A program made the position numbers and the translations under genes. Source: Calliopsis andreniformis (taxonomy: Eukaryota; Arthropoda; Insecta; Hymenoptera; Andrenidae). From it: 64,000 nt of DNA. Position 1 is the stretch's first letter. Each line of letters opens with the position of its first letter. Below are positions 35,661 to 48,873 of the stretch, piece by piece. The stretch covers positions 8,246,001 through 8,310,000 of the forward strand of contig NW_027480423.1 of assembly GCF_051401765.1 (NCBI RefSeq), read 5' to 3'. The notes under the pieces were generated by a model, which saw only the letters and a list, made by a program, of their open reading frames with translations, did no database searches and had not been told where the DNA came from.

Positions 35661-38600
35661 GGAAAGCAGAAATGTCCATAAGTTTCATACTGGTTGCAAT
35701 TATTCGTTTTATACGATGGAAAAGCTGTTGCATTTATATCGTATTTTATGCTTCTGGCGTTGACTTCTTAGGCCGTAACTATTCTTTCTGGTGGAGCAAC
35801 GCCCTAGAGTGAAACCTATGTTGCCCGGAACGTAGAAATGACCATCACTTTCAAACTGCTTGCAATTATACCTGTTATATGATGGAAAAACTGTTGTATT
35901 TTTATTGCATTTCATCCTTCGGACATTGACTTCTCAGGCCCTAACTATTCAATCTGGTGGGACAACGGCCTAGGGTGAAGCCTAGGTTGCCCGGAACGTA
36001 GAAATAACCATAACTTTTACACTGGTAGCAATTATTCGTTTTATACTATGGAAAAACTGTTGTATTTATATTGTATTTTATACATCTGGCGTTGACTTCT
36101 AAGGTACTAACTATTCGATGTAGTGGAGCAACGCCCTAGAGTGATGCCTAAATTGCCCGGAACGTGGAAATGACCATCACTTTCAAACTGGTTGCAATTA
36201 TTCCTGTTATATGATGGAAAAACTGTTGTATTTTTATTGCATTTTATGCTTCGGGCATTGACTTCTAAGGCCCTAACTATTCAATCTGGTGGTACAACGG
36301 CCTAGGGTGAAGCCTAGGTTGCTCGGAAAGCAGATATGACCATAAGTTTCATAGTGGTTGCAATTATTCGTTTTATACGATGGAAGAACTGTTGTATTTA
36401 TATTGTATTTTATGCTTCTGGCGTTGACTTCTATGGCACTAACTATTCGATCTGGTGGAGCAACGCAATAGAGTGATGCCTAGGTTGCCCGGAACGTAGA
36501 ATTGGCCATCAATTTCAAACTGGTTGCAATTATACCTGTTATATGATGGAAACACTGCTGTATTTTTTTTGCATTTTACGGTTCAGGCGTTGACTTCTAA
36601 GGCCCTAACTATTCAATCTGTTGGAGCAACGCCCTAGGGTGAAGCCTGTGTTGCTCGGAAAGTAGAAATGACCATAAGTTTCATTCTGGTTGCAATTATT
36701 CGTTTTATACGATGGAAAAACTGTTGTACTTATATTGTATTTTATGCTTCTGGCGTTGACTTCTAAGGCACTATCTATTCGATCAGGTGGAGCAACGCCC
36801 TAGAGCGAAGCCTAGGTTGCCTGGAACGTAGAATTGTCCGTCACTTTCAAACTGGTTGCAATTATTCCTGTTATATGATGGAAACACTGTTGTATTTTTT
36901 TTGCATTTTATGGTTCGGGCGTTGACTTCTAAGGCCCCAACTATTCAATCTGTTGGAGCAACGCCCTAGGGTGAAGCCTAGGTTGCTCGGAAAGTAGAAA
37001 TGACCATAAGTTTCATACTGGTTGCAATTATTCGTCTTATACGATAGAAAAACTGTTGTATTTATATTGTGTTTTATGCTTCTGGCGTTGACTTCTAAGG
37101 CACTAACTGTTCGATCTGGTGGAGCAACGCCCTAGACTGAAGCCTAGGTTGCCCGGAACGTAGAATTGGCCATCAGTTTCAAACTGGTTGCAATTATTCC
37201 TGTTATATGATGGATACAGTGTTGTATTTTTATTGCATTTTATGCTTCGGGCGTTGACTTCTAAGGCCCTAACTATTCAATCCGTTGAAGCAACGCCCTA
37301 GGGTGAAGCCTAGGTTGCTCGGAAAGTAGAAATGACCATTAGTTTAATACTGGTTGCAATTATTCGTTTTATACGATGGAAAAACTGTTGTATTTATATT
37401 GTATTTTGTGCTTCTGGCGTTGACTTCTAAGGCACTAACTATTCGATCTCGTGGAGCAACGCCCTAGAGTGAAGCCGACGTTGCCCGGAAAGGAGAAATG
37501 ACCATCACTTTCAAACTGGTTGCAATTAATCCTTTTATACGATGGAAACACTGCTGTATTTTTTTTGCATTTTTTGCTTCGGGCGTTGACTTCTAAGGCC
37601 CTAACTATTCAGTCTGTTGGAGCAATGCCCTAGGGTGAAGCCCAACTTGCTCGGAAAGTAGAAATGACCATAAGTTTCATACTGGTTGCAATTATTCGTT
37701 TTATACGATGGAAAAGCTGTTGCATTTATATCGTATTTTATGCTTCTGGCGTTGACTTCTTAGGCCGTAACTATTCTTTCTGGTGGAGCAACGCCCTAGA
37801 GTGAAACCTATGCTGCCCGGAACGTAGAAATGACCATCACTTTCAAACTGCTTGCAATTATACCTGTTATATGATGGAAAAACTGTTGTATTTTTATTGC
37901 ATTTTATCCTTCGGGCATTGACTTCTCAGGCCCTAACTATTCAATCTGGTGGGACAACGGCCTAGGGTGAAGCCTAGGTTGCCCGGAACGTAGAAATAAC
38001 CATAACTTTTACACTGGTAGCAATTATTCGTTTTATACTATGGAAAAACTGTTGTATTTATATTGTATTTTATACATCTGGCGTTGACTTCTAAGGTACT
38101 AACTAATCGATGTAGTGGAGCAACGGCCTAGGGTGAAGCCTAGGTTGCTCGGAAAGTAGAAATGACCATAAGTTTCATACTGGTTGAAATTAATCGTTTT
38201 ATACGATGGAAAAACTGTTGTATTTATATTGTATTTTATGCTTCTGGCGTTGACTTCTAAGGCTCTAACTATTCGATCTGGTGGAGCAACGCCCTAGAGT
38301 GAAGCCTAGGTTGCCCGGAACGTAGAATTAGCCATCCACTTTCAAACTGGTTGCAATTATTCCTGATATATGATGGAAACACTGTTGTATTTTTTTTGCA
38401 TTTTATGGTTCTGGCGTTGACTTCTAAGGCCCTAACTATTCAATCTATTGGAGCAACGCCCTAGGGTGAGGCCTAGGTTCCTCGGAAAGTAGAAATGTCC
38501 ATAAGTTTCATACTGGTTGCAATTATTCGTTTTATACGATGGAAAAACTGTTGTATTTATATTGTATTTTATGCTTCTGGCGTTGACTTCTAAGGCACTA

Positions 38601-39645
38601 ATTATTCGATCTTGTGGAGCAACGCAATAGATTGATGCCTAGGTTGCCCGGAACGTAGAATTGGCCATCAATTTCAAACTGGTTGCAATTATACCTGTTA
38701 TATGATGGAAACACTGCTGTATTTTTTTTGCATTTTATGCTTCGGGCGTTGACTTCTAAGGCCCTAACTATTCAGTCTGTTGGAGCAATGCCCTAGAGTG
38801 AAGCCCAACTTGCTCGGAAAGTAGAAATGACCATAAGTTTCATACTGGTTGCAATTATTCGTTTTATACGATGGAAGAGCTGTTGCATTTATATCGTATT
38901 TTATGCTTCTGGCGTTGACTTCTTAGGCAGTAACTATTCTTTCTGGTGGAGCAACGCCCTAGAGTGAAACCTATGTTGCCCGGAACGTAGAAATGACCAT
39001 CACTTTCAAACTGCTTGCAATTATACCTGTTATATGATGGAAAAACTGTTGTATTTTTATTGCATTTTATCCTTCGGGCATTGACTTCTCAGGCCCTAAC
39101 TATTCAATCTGGTGGGACAACGGCCTAGGGTGAAGCCTAGGTTGCGCGGAACGTAGAAATAACCATAACTTTTACACTGGTAGCAATTATTCGTTTTATA
39201 CTATGGAAAAACTGTTGTATTTATATTGTATTTTATACATCTGGCGTTGACTTCTAAGGTACTAACTATTCGATGTAGTGGAGCAACGCCCTAGAGTGAA
39301 GCCTATATTGCCCGGAACGTGGAAATGACCATCACTTTCAAACTGGTTGCAATTATACCTGTTATATGATGGAAACACTGCTGTATTTTTTTTGCATTTT
39401 ATGGTTAGGGCGTTAACTTCTAAGGCCCTAACTATTCAATCCGTTGGAGCAACGCAGTAGGGTGAAGCCTAGGTTGCTCGGAAAGTAGAAATGACCATTA
39501 GTTTCATACTGGTTGCAATTATTCGTTTTATACGATGGAAAAACTGTTGTATTTATATTGTATTTTATGCTTCTGGCGTTGACTTCTAAGGCACTAACTA
39601 TTCGATCTCGTGGAGCAACGCCCTAGAGTGAAGCCGACGTTGCCC
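35661..39645. repeat. HOR family B, unit 3 (about 3985 bp, cut short)
   Basis: Third B unit, offset 3819 bp from unit 2 in its first part (32102 and 35921) and 4151 bp in its second (33612 and 37763, 34457 and 38608). Differences from unit 2 are rare single bases (for example cctggatcg near 33003 against cctggaacg near 36822). The unit breaks off at about 39645, where gacgttgcccggaacgtag replaces the expected gacgttgcccggaaaggag. Beyond that point the array changes to shorter periods. Confidence 0.87.
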
Positions 39646-42600
39646 GGAACGTAGAATTGGCCATCACTTTCAAACTGGTTGCAATTATTCCTGTTATATG
39701 ATGGAAACACTGTTGTATTTTTTTTGCATTTTATGGTTCGGGCGTTGACTTCTAAGGCCCTAACTATTCATTCTGTTGGAGCAACGCCCTAGGGTGAAGC
39801 CTAGGTTGCTCGGAAAGTAGAAATGACCATAAGTTTCATAGTGGTTGCAATTATTCGTTTTATACGATGGAAGAACTGTTGTATTTATATTGTATTTTAT
39901 GCTTCTGGCGTTGACCTCTAAGGCACTGACTATTCGATCTGATGGAGCAACACAATAGTGTGATGCCTAGGTTGCCCAGAACGTAGAATTGGCCATCAAT
40001 TTCAAACTGGTTGCAATTATACCTGTTATATGATGGAAACACTGCTGTATTTTTTTTGCATTTTATGGTTCGGGCGTTAACTTCTAAGGCCCTAACTATT
40101 CAATCCGTTGAAGCAACGCCCTAGGGTGAAGCCTAGGTTGCTCGGAAAGTAGAAATGACCATTAGTTTAATACTGGTTGCAATTATTCGTTATATACGAT
40201 GGAAAAACTGTTGTATTTATATTGTATTTTATGCTTCTGGCGTTGACTTCTAAGGCACTAACTATTCGATCTCGTGGAGCAACGCCGTAGAGAGAAGCCG
40301 ACGTTGCTCGGAAAGTAGAAATGACCATAAGTTTCATACTGGTTGCAATTATTCGTTTTATACGATGGAAAAGCTGTTGCATTTATATCGTATTTTATGC
40401 TTCTGGCGCTGACTTCTTAGGCCGTAACTATTCTTTCTGGTGGAGCAACGCCCTAGAGTGAAACCTATGTTGCCCGGAACGTAGAAATGACCATCACTTT
40501 CAAACTGCTTGCAATTATACCTGTTATATGATGGAAAAACTGTTGTATTTTTATTGCATTTTATCCTTCGGGCATTGACTTCTCAGGCCCTAACTATTCA
40601 ATCTGGTGGGACAACGGCCTAGGGTGAAGCCTAGGTTGCGCGGAACGTAGAAATAACCATAACTTTTACACTGGTAGCAATTATTCGTTTTATACTATGG
40701 AAAAACTGTTGTATTTATATTGTATTTTATACATCTGGCGTTGACTTCTAAGGTACTAACTATTCGATGTAGTGGAGCAACGCCCTAGAGTGAAGCCTAT
40801 ATTGCCCGGAACGTGGAAATGACCATCACTTTCAAACTGGTTGCAATTATACCTGTTATATGATGGAAACACTGCTGTATTTTTTTTGCATTTTATGGTT
40901 AGGGCGTTAACTTCTAAGGCCCTAACTATTCAATCCGTTGGAGCAACGCCCTAGGGTGAAGCCTAGGTTGCTCGGAAAGTAGAAATGACCATTAGTTTCA
41001 TACTGGTTGCAATTATTCGTTTTATACGATGGAAAAACTGTTGTATTTATATTGTATTTTATGCTTCTGGCGTTGACTTCTAAGGCACTAACTATTCGAT
41101 CTCGTGGAGCAACGCCCTAGTGTGAAGCCGACGTTGCCCGGAAAGGAGAAATGACCATCACTTTCAAACTGGTTGCAATTAATCCTTTTATACGATGGAA
41201 ACACTGCTGTATTTTTTTTGCATTTTATGGTTCGGGCGTTGACTTCTAAGGCCCTAACTATTCAATCTGTTGGAGCAACGCCCTAGGGTGAAGCCTAGGT
41301 TGCTCGGAAAGTAGAAATGTCCATAAGTTTCATACTGGTTGCAATTATTCGTGTTATACGATTTAAAAACTGTTGTATTTATATTGTATTTGATGCTTCT
41401 GGCGATGACTTCTAAGGCACTAACTATTCGATCTGGTGGAGCAACGCAATAGAGTGAAGCCTAGGTTGCCCGGAACGTAGAATTGGCCATCACTTTCAAA
41501 CTGGTTGCAATTATTCCTGTTATATGATGGAAACACTGTTGTATTTTTTTTGCATTTTATGGTTCGGGCGTTGACTTCTAAGGCCCTAACTATTCATTCT
41601 GTTGGAGCAACGCCCTAGGGTGAAGCCTAGGTTGCTCGGAAAGTAGAAATGACCATAAGTTTCATAGTGGTTGCAATTATTCGTTTTATACGATGGAAGA
41701 ACTGTTGTATTTATATTGTATTTTATGCTTCTGGCGTTGACCTCTAAGGCACTGACTATTCGATCTGGTGGAGCAACACAATAGTGTGATGCCTAGGTTG
41801 CCCAGAACGTAGAATTGGCCATCAATTTCAAACTGGTTGCAATTATACCTGTTATATGATGGAAACACTGCTGTATTTTTTTTGCATTTTATGGTTCGGG
41901 CGTTAACTTCTAAGGCCCTAACTATTCAGTCTGTTGGAGCAATGCCCTAGGGTGAAGCCCAACTTGCTCGGAAAGTAGAAATGACCATAAGTTTCATACT
42001 GGTTGCAATTATTCGTTTTATACGATGGAAGAGCTGTTGCATTTATATCGTATTTTATGCTTCTGGCGTTGACTTCTTAGGCCGTAACTATTCTTTCTGG
42101 TGGAGCAACGCCCTAGAGTGAAACCTATGTTGCCCGGAACGTAGAAATGACCATCACTTTCAAACTGCTTGCAATTATACCTGTTATATGATGGAAAAAC
42201 TGTTGTATTTTTATTGCATTTTATCCTTCGGGCATTGACTTCTCAGGCCCTAACTATTCAATCTGGTGGGACAACGGCCTAGGGTGAAGCCTAGGTTGCG
42301 CGGAACGTAGAAATAACCATAACTTTTACACTGGTAGCAATTATTCGTTTTATACTATGGAAAAACTGTTGTATTTATATTGTATTTTATACATCTGGCG
42401 TTGACTTCTAAGGTACTAACTATTCGATGTAGTGGAGCAACGCCCTAGAGTGAAGCCTATATTGCCCGGAACGTGGAAATGACCATCACTTTCAAACTGG
42501 TTGCAATTATACCTGTTATATGATGGAAACACTGCTGTATTTTTTTTGCATTTTATGGTTAGGGCGTTAACTTCTAAGGCCCTAACTATTCAATCCGTTG

Positions 42601-45600
42601 GAGCAACGCCCTAGGGTGAAGCCTAGGTTGCTCGGAAAGTAGAAATGACCATTAGTTTCATACTGGTTGCAATTATTCGTTTTATACGATGGAAAAACTG
42701 TTGTATTTATATTGTATTTTATGCTTCTGGCGTTGACTTCTAAGGCACTAACTATTCGATCTCGTGGAGCAACGCCCTAGAGTGAAGCCGACGTTGCCCG
42801 GAAAGGAGAAATGACCATCACTTTCAAATTGGTTGCAATTAATCCTTTTATACGATGGAAACACTGCTGTATTTTTTTTGCATTTTATGGTTCGGGCGTT
42901 GACTTCTAAGGCCCTAACTATTCAATCTGTTGGAGCAACGCCCTAGGGTGAAGCCTAGGTTGCTCGGAAAGTAGAAATGTCCATAAGTTTCATACTGGTT
43001 GCAATTATTCGTGTTATACGATTTAAAAACTGTTGTATTTATATTGTATTTGATGCTTCTGGCGATGACTTCTAAGGCACTAACTATTCGATCTGGTGGA
43101 GCAACGCAATAGAGTGAAGCCTAGGTTGCCCGGAACGTAGAATTGGCCATCACTTTCAAACTGGTTGCAATTATTCCTGTTATATGATGGAAACACTGTT
43201 GTATTTTTTTTGCATTTTATGGTTCGGGCGTTGACTTCTAAGGCCCTAACTATTCATTCTGTTGGAGCAACGCCCTAGGGTGAAGCCTAGGTTGCTCGGA
43301 AAGTAGAAATCACCATAAGTTTCATACTGGTTGCAATTATTCGTTTTATACGATGGAAAAGCTGTTGTACTTATATTGTATTTTATGCTTCTGGCGTTGA
43401 CTTCTAAGACACTATCTATTCGATCTGGTGGAGCAACGCCCTAGAGCGAAGCCTAGGTTGCCCGGAACGTAGAATTGGCCATCAGTTTCAAACTGGTTGC
43501 AATTATTCCTGTTATATGATGGATACAGTGTTGTATTTTTATTGCATTTTATGCTTCGGGCGTTGACTTCTAAGGCCCTAACTATTCAATCTGTTGGAGC
43601 AACGCCCTAGGGTGAAGCCTAGCTTGCTCGGAAAGTAGAAATGACCATAAGTTTCATAGTGGTTGCAATTATTCGTTTTATACGATGGAAGAACTGTTGT
43701 ATTTATATTGTATTTTATGCTTCTAGCGTTGACCTCTAAGGCACTGACTATTCGATCTGGTGGAGCAACACAATAGCGTGATGCCTAGGTTGCCCGGAAC
43801 GTAGAATTGGCCATCAATTTCAAACTGGTTGCAATTATACCTGTTATATGATGGAAACACTGCTGTATTTTTTTTGCATTTTATGGTTCGGGCGTTAACT
43901 TCTAAGGCCCTAACTATTCAATCCGTTGGAGCAACGCCCTAGGGTGAAGCCTAGGTTGCTCGGAAAGTAGAAATGACCATAACTTTTACACTGGTAGCAA
44001 TTATTCGTTTTATACTATGGAAAAACTGTTGTATTTATATTGTATTTTATACATCTGGCGTTGACTTCTAAGGTACTAACTATTCGATGTAGTGGAGCAA
44101 CGCCCTAGAGTGAAGCCTATATTGCCCGGAACGTGGAAATGACCATCACTTTCAAACTGGTTGCAATTATACCTGTTATATGATGGAAACACTGCTGTAT
44201 TTTTTTTGCATTTTATGGTTAGGGCGTTAACTTCTAAGGCCCTAACTATTCAATCCGTTGGAGCAACGCCCTAGGGTGAAGCCTAGGTTGCTCGGAAAGT
44301 AGAAATGACCATTAGTTTCATACTGGTTGCAATTATTCGTTTTATACGATGGAAAAACTGTTGTATTTATATTGTATTTTATGCTTCTGGCGTTGACTTC
44401 TAAGGCACTAACTATTCGATCTCGTGGAGCAACGCCCTAGAGTGAAGCCGACGTTGCCCGGAAAGGAGAAATGACCATCACTTTCAAACTGGTTGCAATT
44501 ATTCCTGTTATATGATGGAAACACTGTTGTATTTTTTTTGCATTTTATGGTTCGGGCGTTGACTTCTAAGGCCCTAACTATTCATTCTGTTGGAGCAACG
44601 CCCTAGGGTGAAGCCTAGGTTGCTCGGAAAGTAGAAATGACCATAAGTTTCATAGTGGTTGCAATTATTCGTGTTATACGATTTAAAAACTGTTGTATTT
44701 ATATTGTATTTGATGCTTCTGGCGATGACTTCTAAGGCACTAACTATTCGATCTGGTGGAGCAACGCAATAGAGTGAAGCCTAGGTTGCCCGGAACGTAG
44801 AATTGGCCATCACTTTCAAACTGGTTGCAATTATTCCTGTTATATGATGGAAACACTGTTGTATTTTTTTTGCATTTTATGGTTCGGGCGTTGACTTCTA
44901 AGGCCCTAACTATTCATTCTGTTGGAGCAACGCCCTAGGGTGAAGCCTAGGTTGCTCGGAAAGTAGAAATCACCATAAGTTTCATACTGGTTGCAATTAT
45001 TCGTTTTATACGATGGAAAAGCTGTTGTACTTATATTGTATTTTATGCTTCTGGCGTTGACTTCTAAGACACTATCTATTCGATCTGGTGGAGCAACGCC
45101 CTAGAGCGAAGCCTAGGTTGCCCGGAACGTAGAATTGGCCATCAGTTTCAAACTGGTTGCAATTATTCCTGTTATATGATGGATACAGTGTTGTATTTTT
45201 ATTGCATTTTATGCTTCGGGCGTTGACTTCTAAGGCCCTAACTATTCAATCTGTTGGAGCAACGCCCTAGGGTGAAGCCTAGCTTGCTCGGAAAGTAGAA
45301 ATGACCATAAGTTTCATAGTGGTTGCAATTATTCGTTTTATACGATGGAAGAACTGTTGTATTTATATTGTATTTTATGCTTCTAGCGTTGACCTCTAAG
45401 GCACTGACTATTCGATCTGGTGGAGCAACACAATAGCGTGATGCCTAGGTTGCCCGGAACGTAGAATTGGCCATCAATTTCAAACTGGTTGCAATTATAC
45501 CTGTTATATGATGGAAACACTGCTGTATTTTTTTTGCATTTTATGGTTCGGGCGTTAACTTCTAAGGCCCTAACTATTCAATCCGTTGGAGCAACGCCCT

Positions 45601-45640
45601 AGGGTGAAGCCTAGGTTGCTCGGAAAGTAGAAATGACCAT
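39646..45640. repeat. Reshuffled family-B block with 10-monomer period (1660 bp)
   Basis: Markers repeat every 1660 bp: gggcattgacttctcagg at 40571 and 42231, agggcgttaacttc at 40901, 42561 and 44221, the odd gtagaaatcaccataag at 43304 and 44964, and gtgttatacgatttaaaaac at 43011 and 44671. The copies are mosaics: some monomers at the same position in the unit are swapped (near 42830 gcaattaatccttttatacg faces gcaattattcctgttatatg near 44490). An 11-monomer step (1826 bp) links 39860 and 41686. All monomer types are found in family B at 27.7-39.6 kb, so this block was probably built from it. Confidence 0.82.
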
Positions 45641-47520
45641 TAGTTTCATACTGGTTGCAATTATTCGTTTTATACGATGGAAAAACTGTTGTATTTATAT
45701 TGTATTTTATGCTTCTGGCGTTGACTTCTAAGGCGCTAACTATTCGATCTCTTGGAGCAACGCCCTAGAGTGAAGCCGACTTTGCCGGGAAAGGAGAAAT
45801 GACCATCACTTTCAAACTGGTTGCAATTAATCCTTTTATACGATGGAAACACTGCTGTATTTTTTTTGCATTTTATGGTTCGGGCGTTGACTTCTAAGGC
45901 CCTAACTATTCAATCTGTTGGAGCAACGCCCTAGGGTGAAGCCTAGGTTGCTCGGAAAGTAGAAATGTCCATAAGTTTCATACTGGTTGCAATTATTCGT
46001 GTTATACGATTTAAAAACTGTTGTATTTATATTGTATTTGATACTTCTGGCGTTGACTTCTAAGGCACTAACTATTCGATCTGGTGGAGCAACGCCCTAG
46101 AGTGAAGCCTAGGTTGCCCTGAATGTAGAATTGGCCATCACTTTCAAACTGGTTGCAATTATTCCTGTTATATGATGGAAACACTGTTGTATTTTTTTTG
46201 CATTTTATGGTTCTGGCGTTGACTGCTAAGGCCCTAACTATTCAATCTGTTGGAGCAACGCCCTAGGGTGAGGCCTAGGTTCCTCGGAAAGTAGAAATGT
46301 CCATAAGTTTCATACTGGTTGCAATTATTCGTTTTATACGATGGAAAAGCTGTTGTACTTATATTGTATTTTATGCTTCTGGCGTTGACTTCTAAGACAC
46401 TATCTATTCGATCTGGTGGAGCAACGCCCTAGAGCGAAGCCTAGGTTGCCCGGAACGTAGAATTGGCCATCAGTTTCAAACTGGTTGCAATTATTCCTGT
46501 TATATGATGGATACAGTGTTGTATTTTTATTGCATTTTATGCTTCGGGCGTTGACTTCTAAGGCCCTAACTATTCAATCTGTTGGAGCAACGCCCTAGGG
46601 TGAAGCCTAGCTTGCTCGGAAAGTAGAAATGACCATAAGTTTCATAGTGGTTGCAATTATTCGTTTTATACGATGGAAGAACTGTTGTATTTATATTGTA
46701 TTTTATGCTTCTGGCGTTGACCTCTAAGGCACTGACTATTCGATCTGGTGGAGCAACACAATAGTGTGATGCCTAGATTGCCCGGAACGTAGAATTGGCC
46801 ATCAATTTCAAACTGGTTGCAATTATACCTGTTATATGATGGAAACACTGCTGTATTTTTTTTGCATTTTATGGTTCGGGCGTTAACTTCTAAGGCCCTA
46901 ACTATTCAATCCGTTGGAGCAACGCCCTAGGGTGAAGCCTAGGTTGCTCGGAAAGTAGAAATGACCATTAGTTTCATACTGGTTGCAATTATTCGTTTTA
47001 TACGATGGAAAAACTGTTGTATTTATATTGTATTTTATGCTTCTGGCGTTGACTTCTAAGGCACTAACTATTCGATCTCTTGGAGCAACGCCCTAGAGTG
47101 AAGCCGACGTTGCCCGGAAAGGAGAAATGACCATCACTTTCAAACTGGTTGCAATTAATCCTTTTATACGATGGAAACACTGCTGTATTTTTTTTGCATT
47201 TTATGGTTCGGGCGTTGACTTCTAAGGCCCTAACTATTCAATCTGTTGGAGCAACGCCCTAGGGTGAAGCCTAGGTTGCTCGGAAAGTAGAAATGTCCAT
47301 AAGTGTCATACTGGTTGCAATTATTCGTGTTATACGATTTAAAAACTGTTGTATTTATATTGTATTTGATACTTCTGGCGTTGACTTCTAAGGCACTAAC
47401 TATTCGATCTGGTGGAGCAACGCAATAGAGTGAAGCCTAGGTTGCCCTGAATGTAGAATTGGCCATCACTTTCAAACTGGTTGCAATTATTCCTGTTATA
47501 TGATGGAAACACTGTTGTAT
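45021..47520. repeat. 8-monomer tandem pair (1328 bp)
   Basis: The markers gctgttgtacttatattg (45021 and 46349) and gttgccctgaatgtag (46113 and 47441) both recur at 1328 bp, which is eight monomers. This period overlaps the end of the 1660-bp block and the start of the 2158-bp pair, showing that different unit lengths were used one after another in the same stretch. The edges are approximate, because neighbouring monomers are nearly the same. Confidence 0.75.
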
Positions 47521-48873
47521 CTTTATTGCATTTTATGCTTCGGGCGTTGACTTCTAAGGCACTAACTATTCGATCTTGTGGAGCAACGAAATAGATTGAT
47601 GCCTAGGTTGCCCGGAACGTAGAATTGGCCATCAATTTCAAACTGGTTGCAATTATACCTGTTATATGATGGAAACACTGCTGTATTTTTTTTGCATTTT
47701 ATGCTTCGGGCGTTGACTTCTAAGGCCCTAACTATTCAGTCTGTTGGAGCAATGCCCTAGGGTGAATCCCAACTTGCTCGGAAAGTAGAAATGACCATAA
47801 GTTTCATACTGGTTGCAATTATTCGTTTTATACGATGGAAGAGCTGTTGCATTTATATCGTATTTTATGCTTCTGGCGTTGACTTCTTAGGCCGTAACTA
47901 TTCTTTCTGGTGGAGCAACGCCCTAGAGTGAAACCTATGTTGCCCGGAACGTAGAAATGACCATCACTTTCAAACTGCTTGCAATTATACCTGTTATATG
48001 ATGGAAAAACTGTTGTATTTTTATTGCATTTTATCCTTCGGGCATTGACTTCTCAGGCCCTAACTATTCAATCTGGTGGGACAACGGCCTAGGGTGAAGC
48101 CTAGGTTGCGCGGAACGTAGAAATAACCATAACTTTTACACTGGTAGCAATTATTCGTTTTATACTATGGAAAAACTGTTGTATTTATATTGTATTTTAT
48201 ACATCTGGCGTTGACTTCTAAGGTACTAACTATTCGATGTAGTGGAGCAACGCCCTAGAGTGAAGCCTATATTGCCCGGAACGTGGAAATGACCATCACT
48301 TTCAAACTGGTTGCAATTATACCTGTTATATGATGGAAACACTGCTGTATTTTTTTTGCATTTTATGGTTAGGGCGTTAACTTCTAAGGCCCTAACTATT
48401 CAATCCGTTGGAGCAACGCCCTAGGGTGAAGCCTAGGTTGCTCGGAAAGTAGAAATGACCATTAGTTTCATACTGGTTGCAATTATTCGTTTTATACGAT
48501 GGAAAAACTGTTGTATTTATATTGTATTTTATGCTTCTGGCGTTGACTTCTAAGGCACTAACTATTCGATCTCGTGGAGCAACGCCCTAGAGTGAAGCCG
48601 ACGTTGCCCGGAAAGGAGAAATGACCATCACTTTCAAACTGGTTGCAATTAATCCTTTTATACGATGGAAACACTGCTGTATTTTTTTTGCATTTTATGG
48701 TTCGGGCGTTGACTTCTAAGGCCCTAACTATTCAATCTGTTGGAGCAACGCCCTAGGGTGAAGCCTAGGTTGCTCGGAAAGTAGAAATGTCCATAAGTTT
48801 CATACTGGTTGCAATTATTCGTGTTATACGATTTAAAAACTGTTGTATTTATATTGTATTTGATGCTTCTGGC
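46715..48873. repeat. 13-monomer unit, copy 1 (2158 bp)
   Basis: Landmarks in this stretch recur exactly 2158 bp later: gacctctaaggcactgac at 46719 and 48877, gttgccctgaatg at 47441 and 49599, gagcaacgaaatagattg at 47581 and 49739, gtaactattctttctgg at 47890 and 50048, and agggcgttaacttc at 48371 and 50529. Observed differences are few (for example gcctagattgcc near 46772 against gcctaggttgcc near 48930, and ggtgaatccc near 47761 against ggtgaagccc). Confidence 0.88.
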
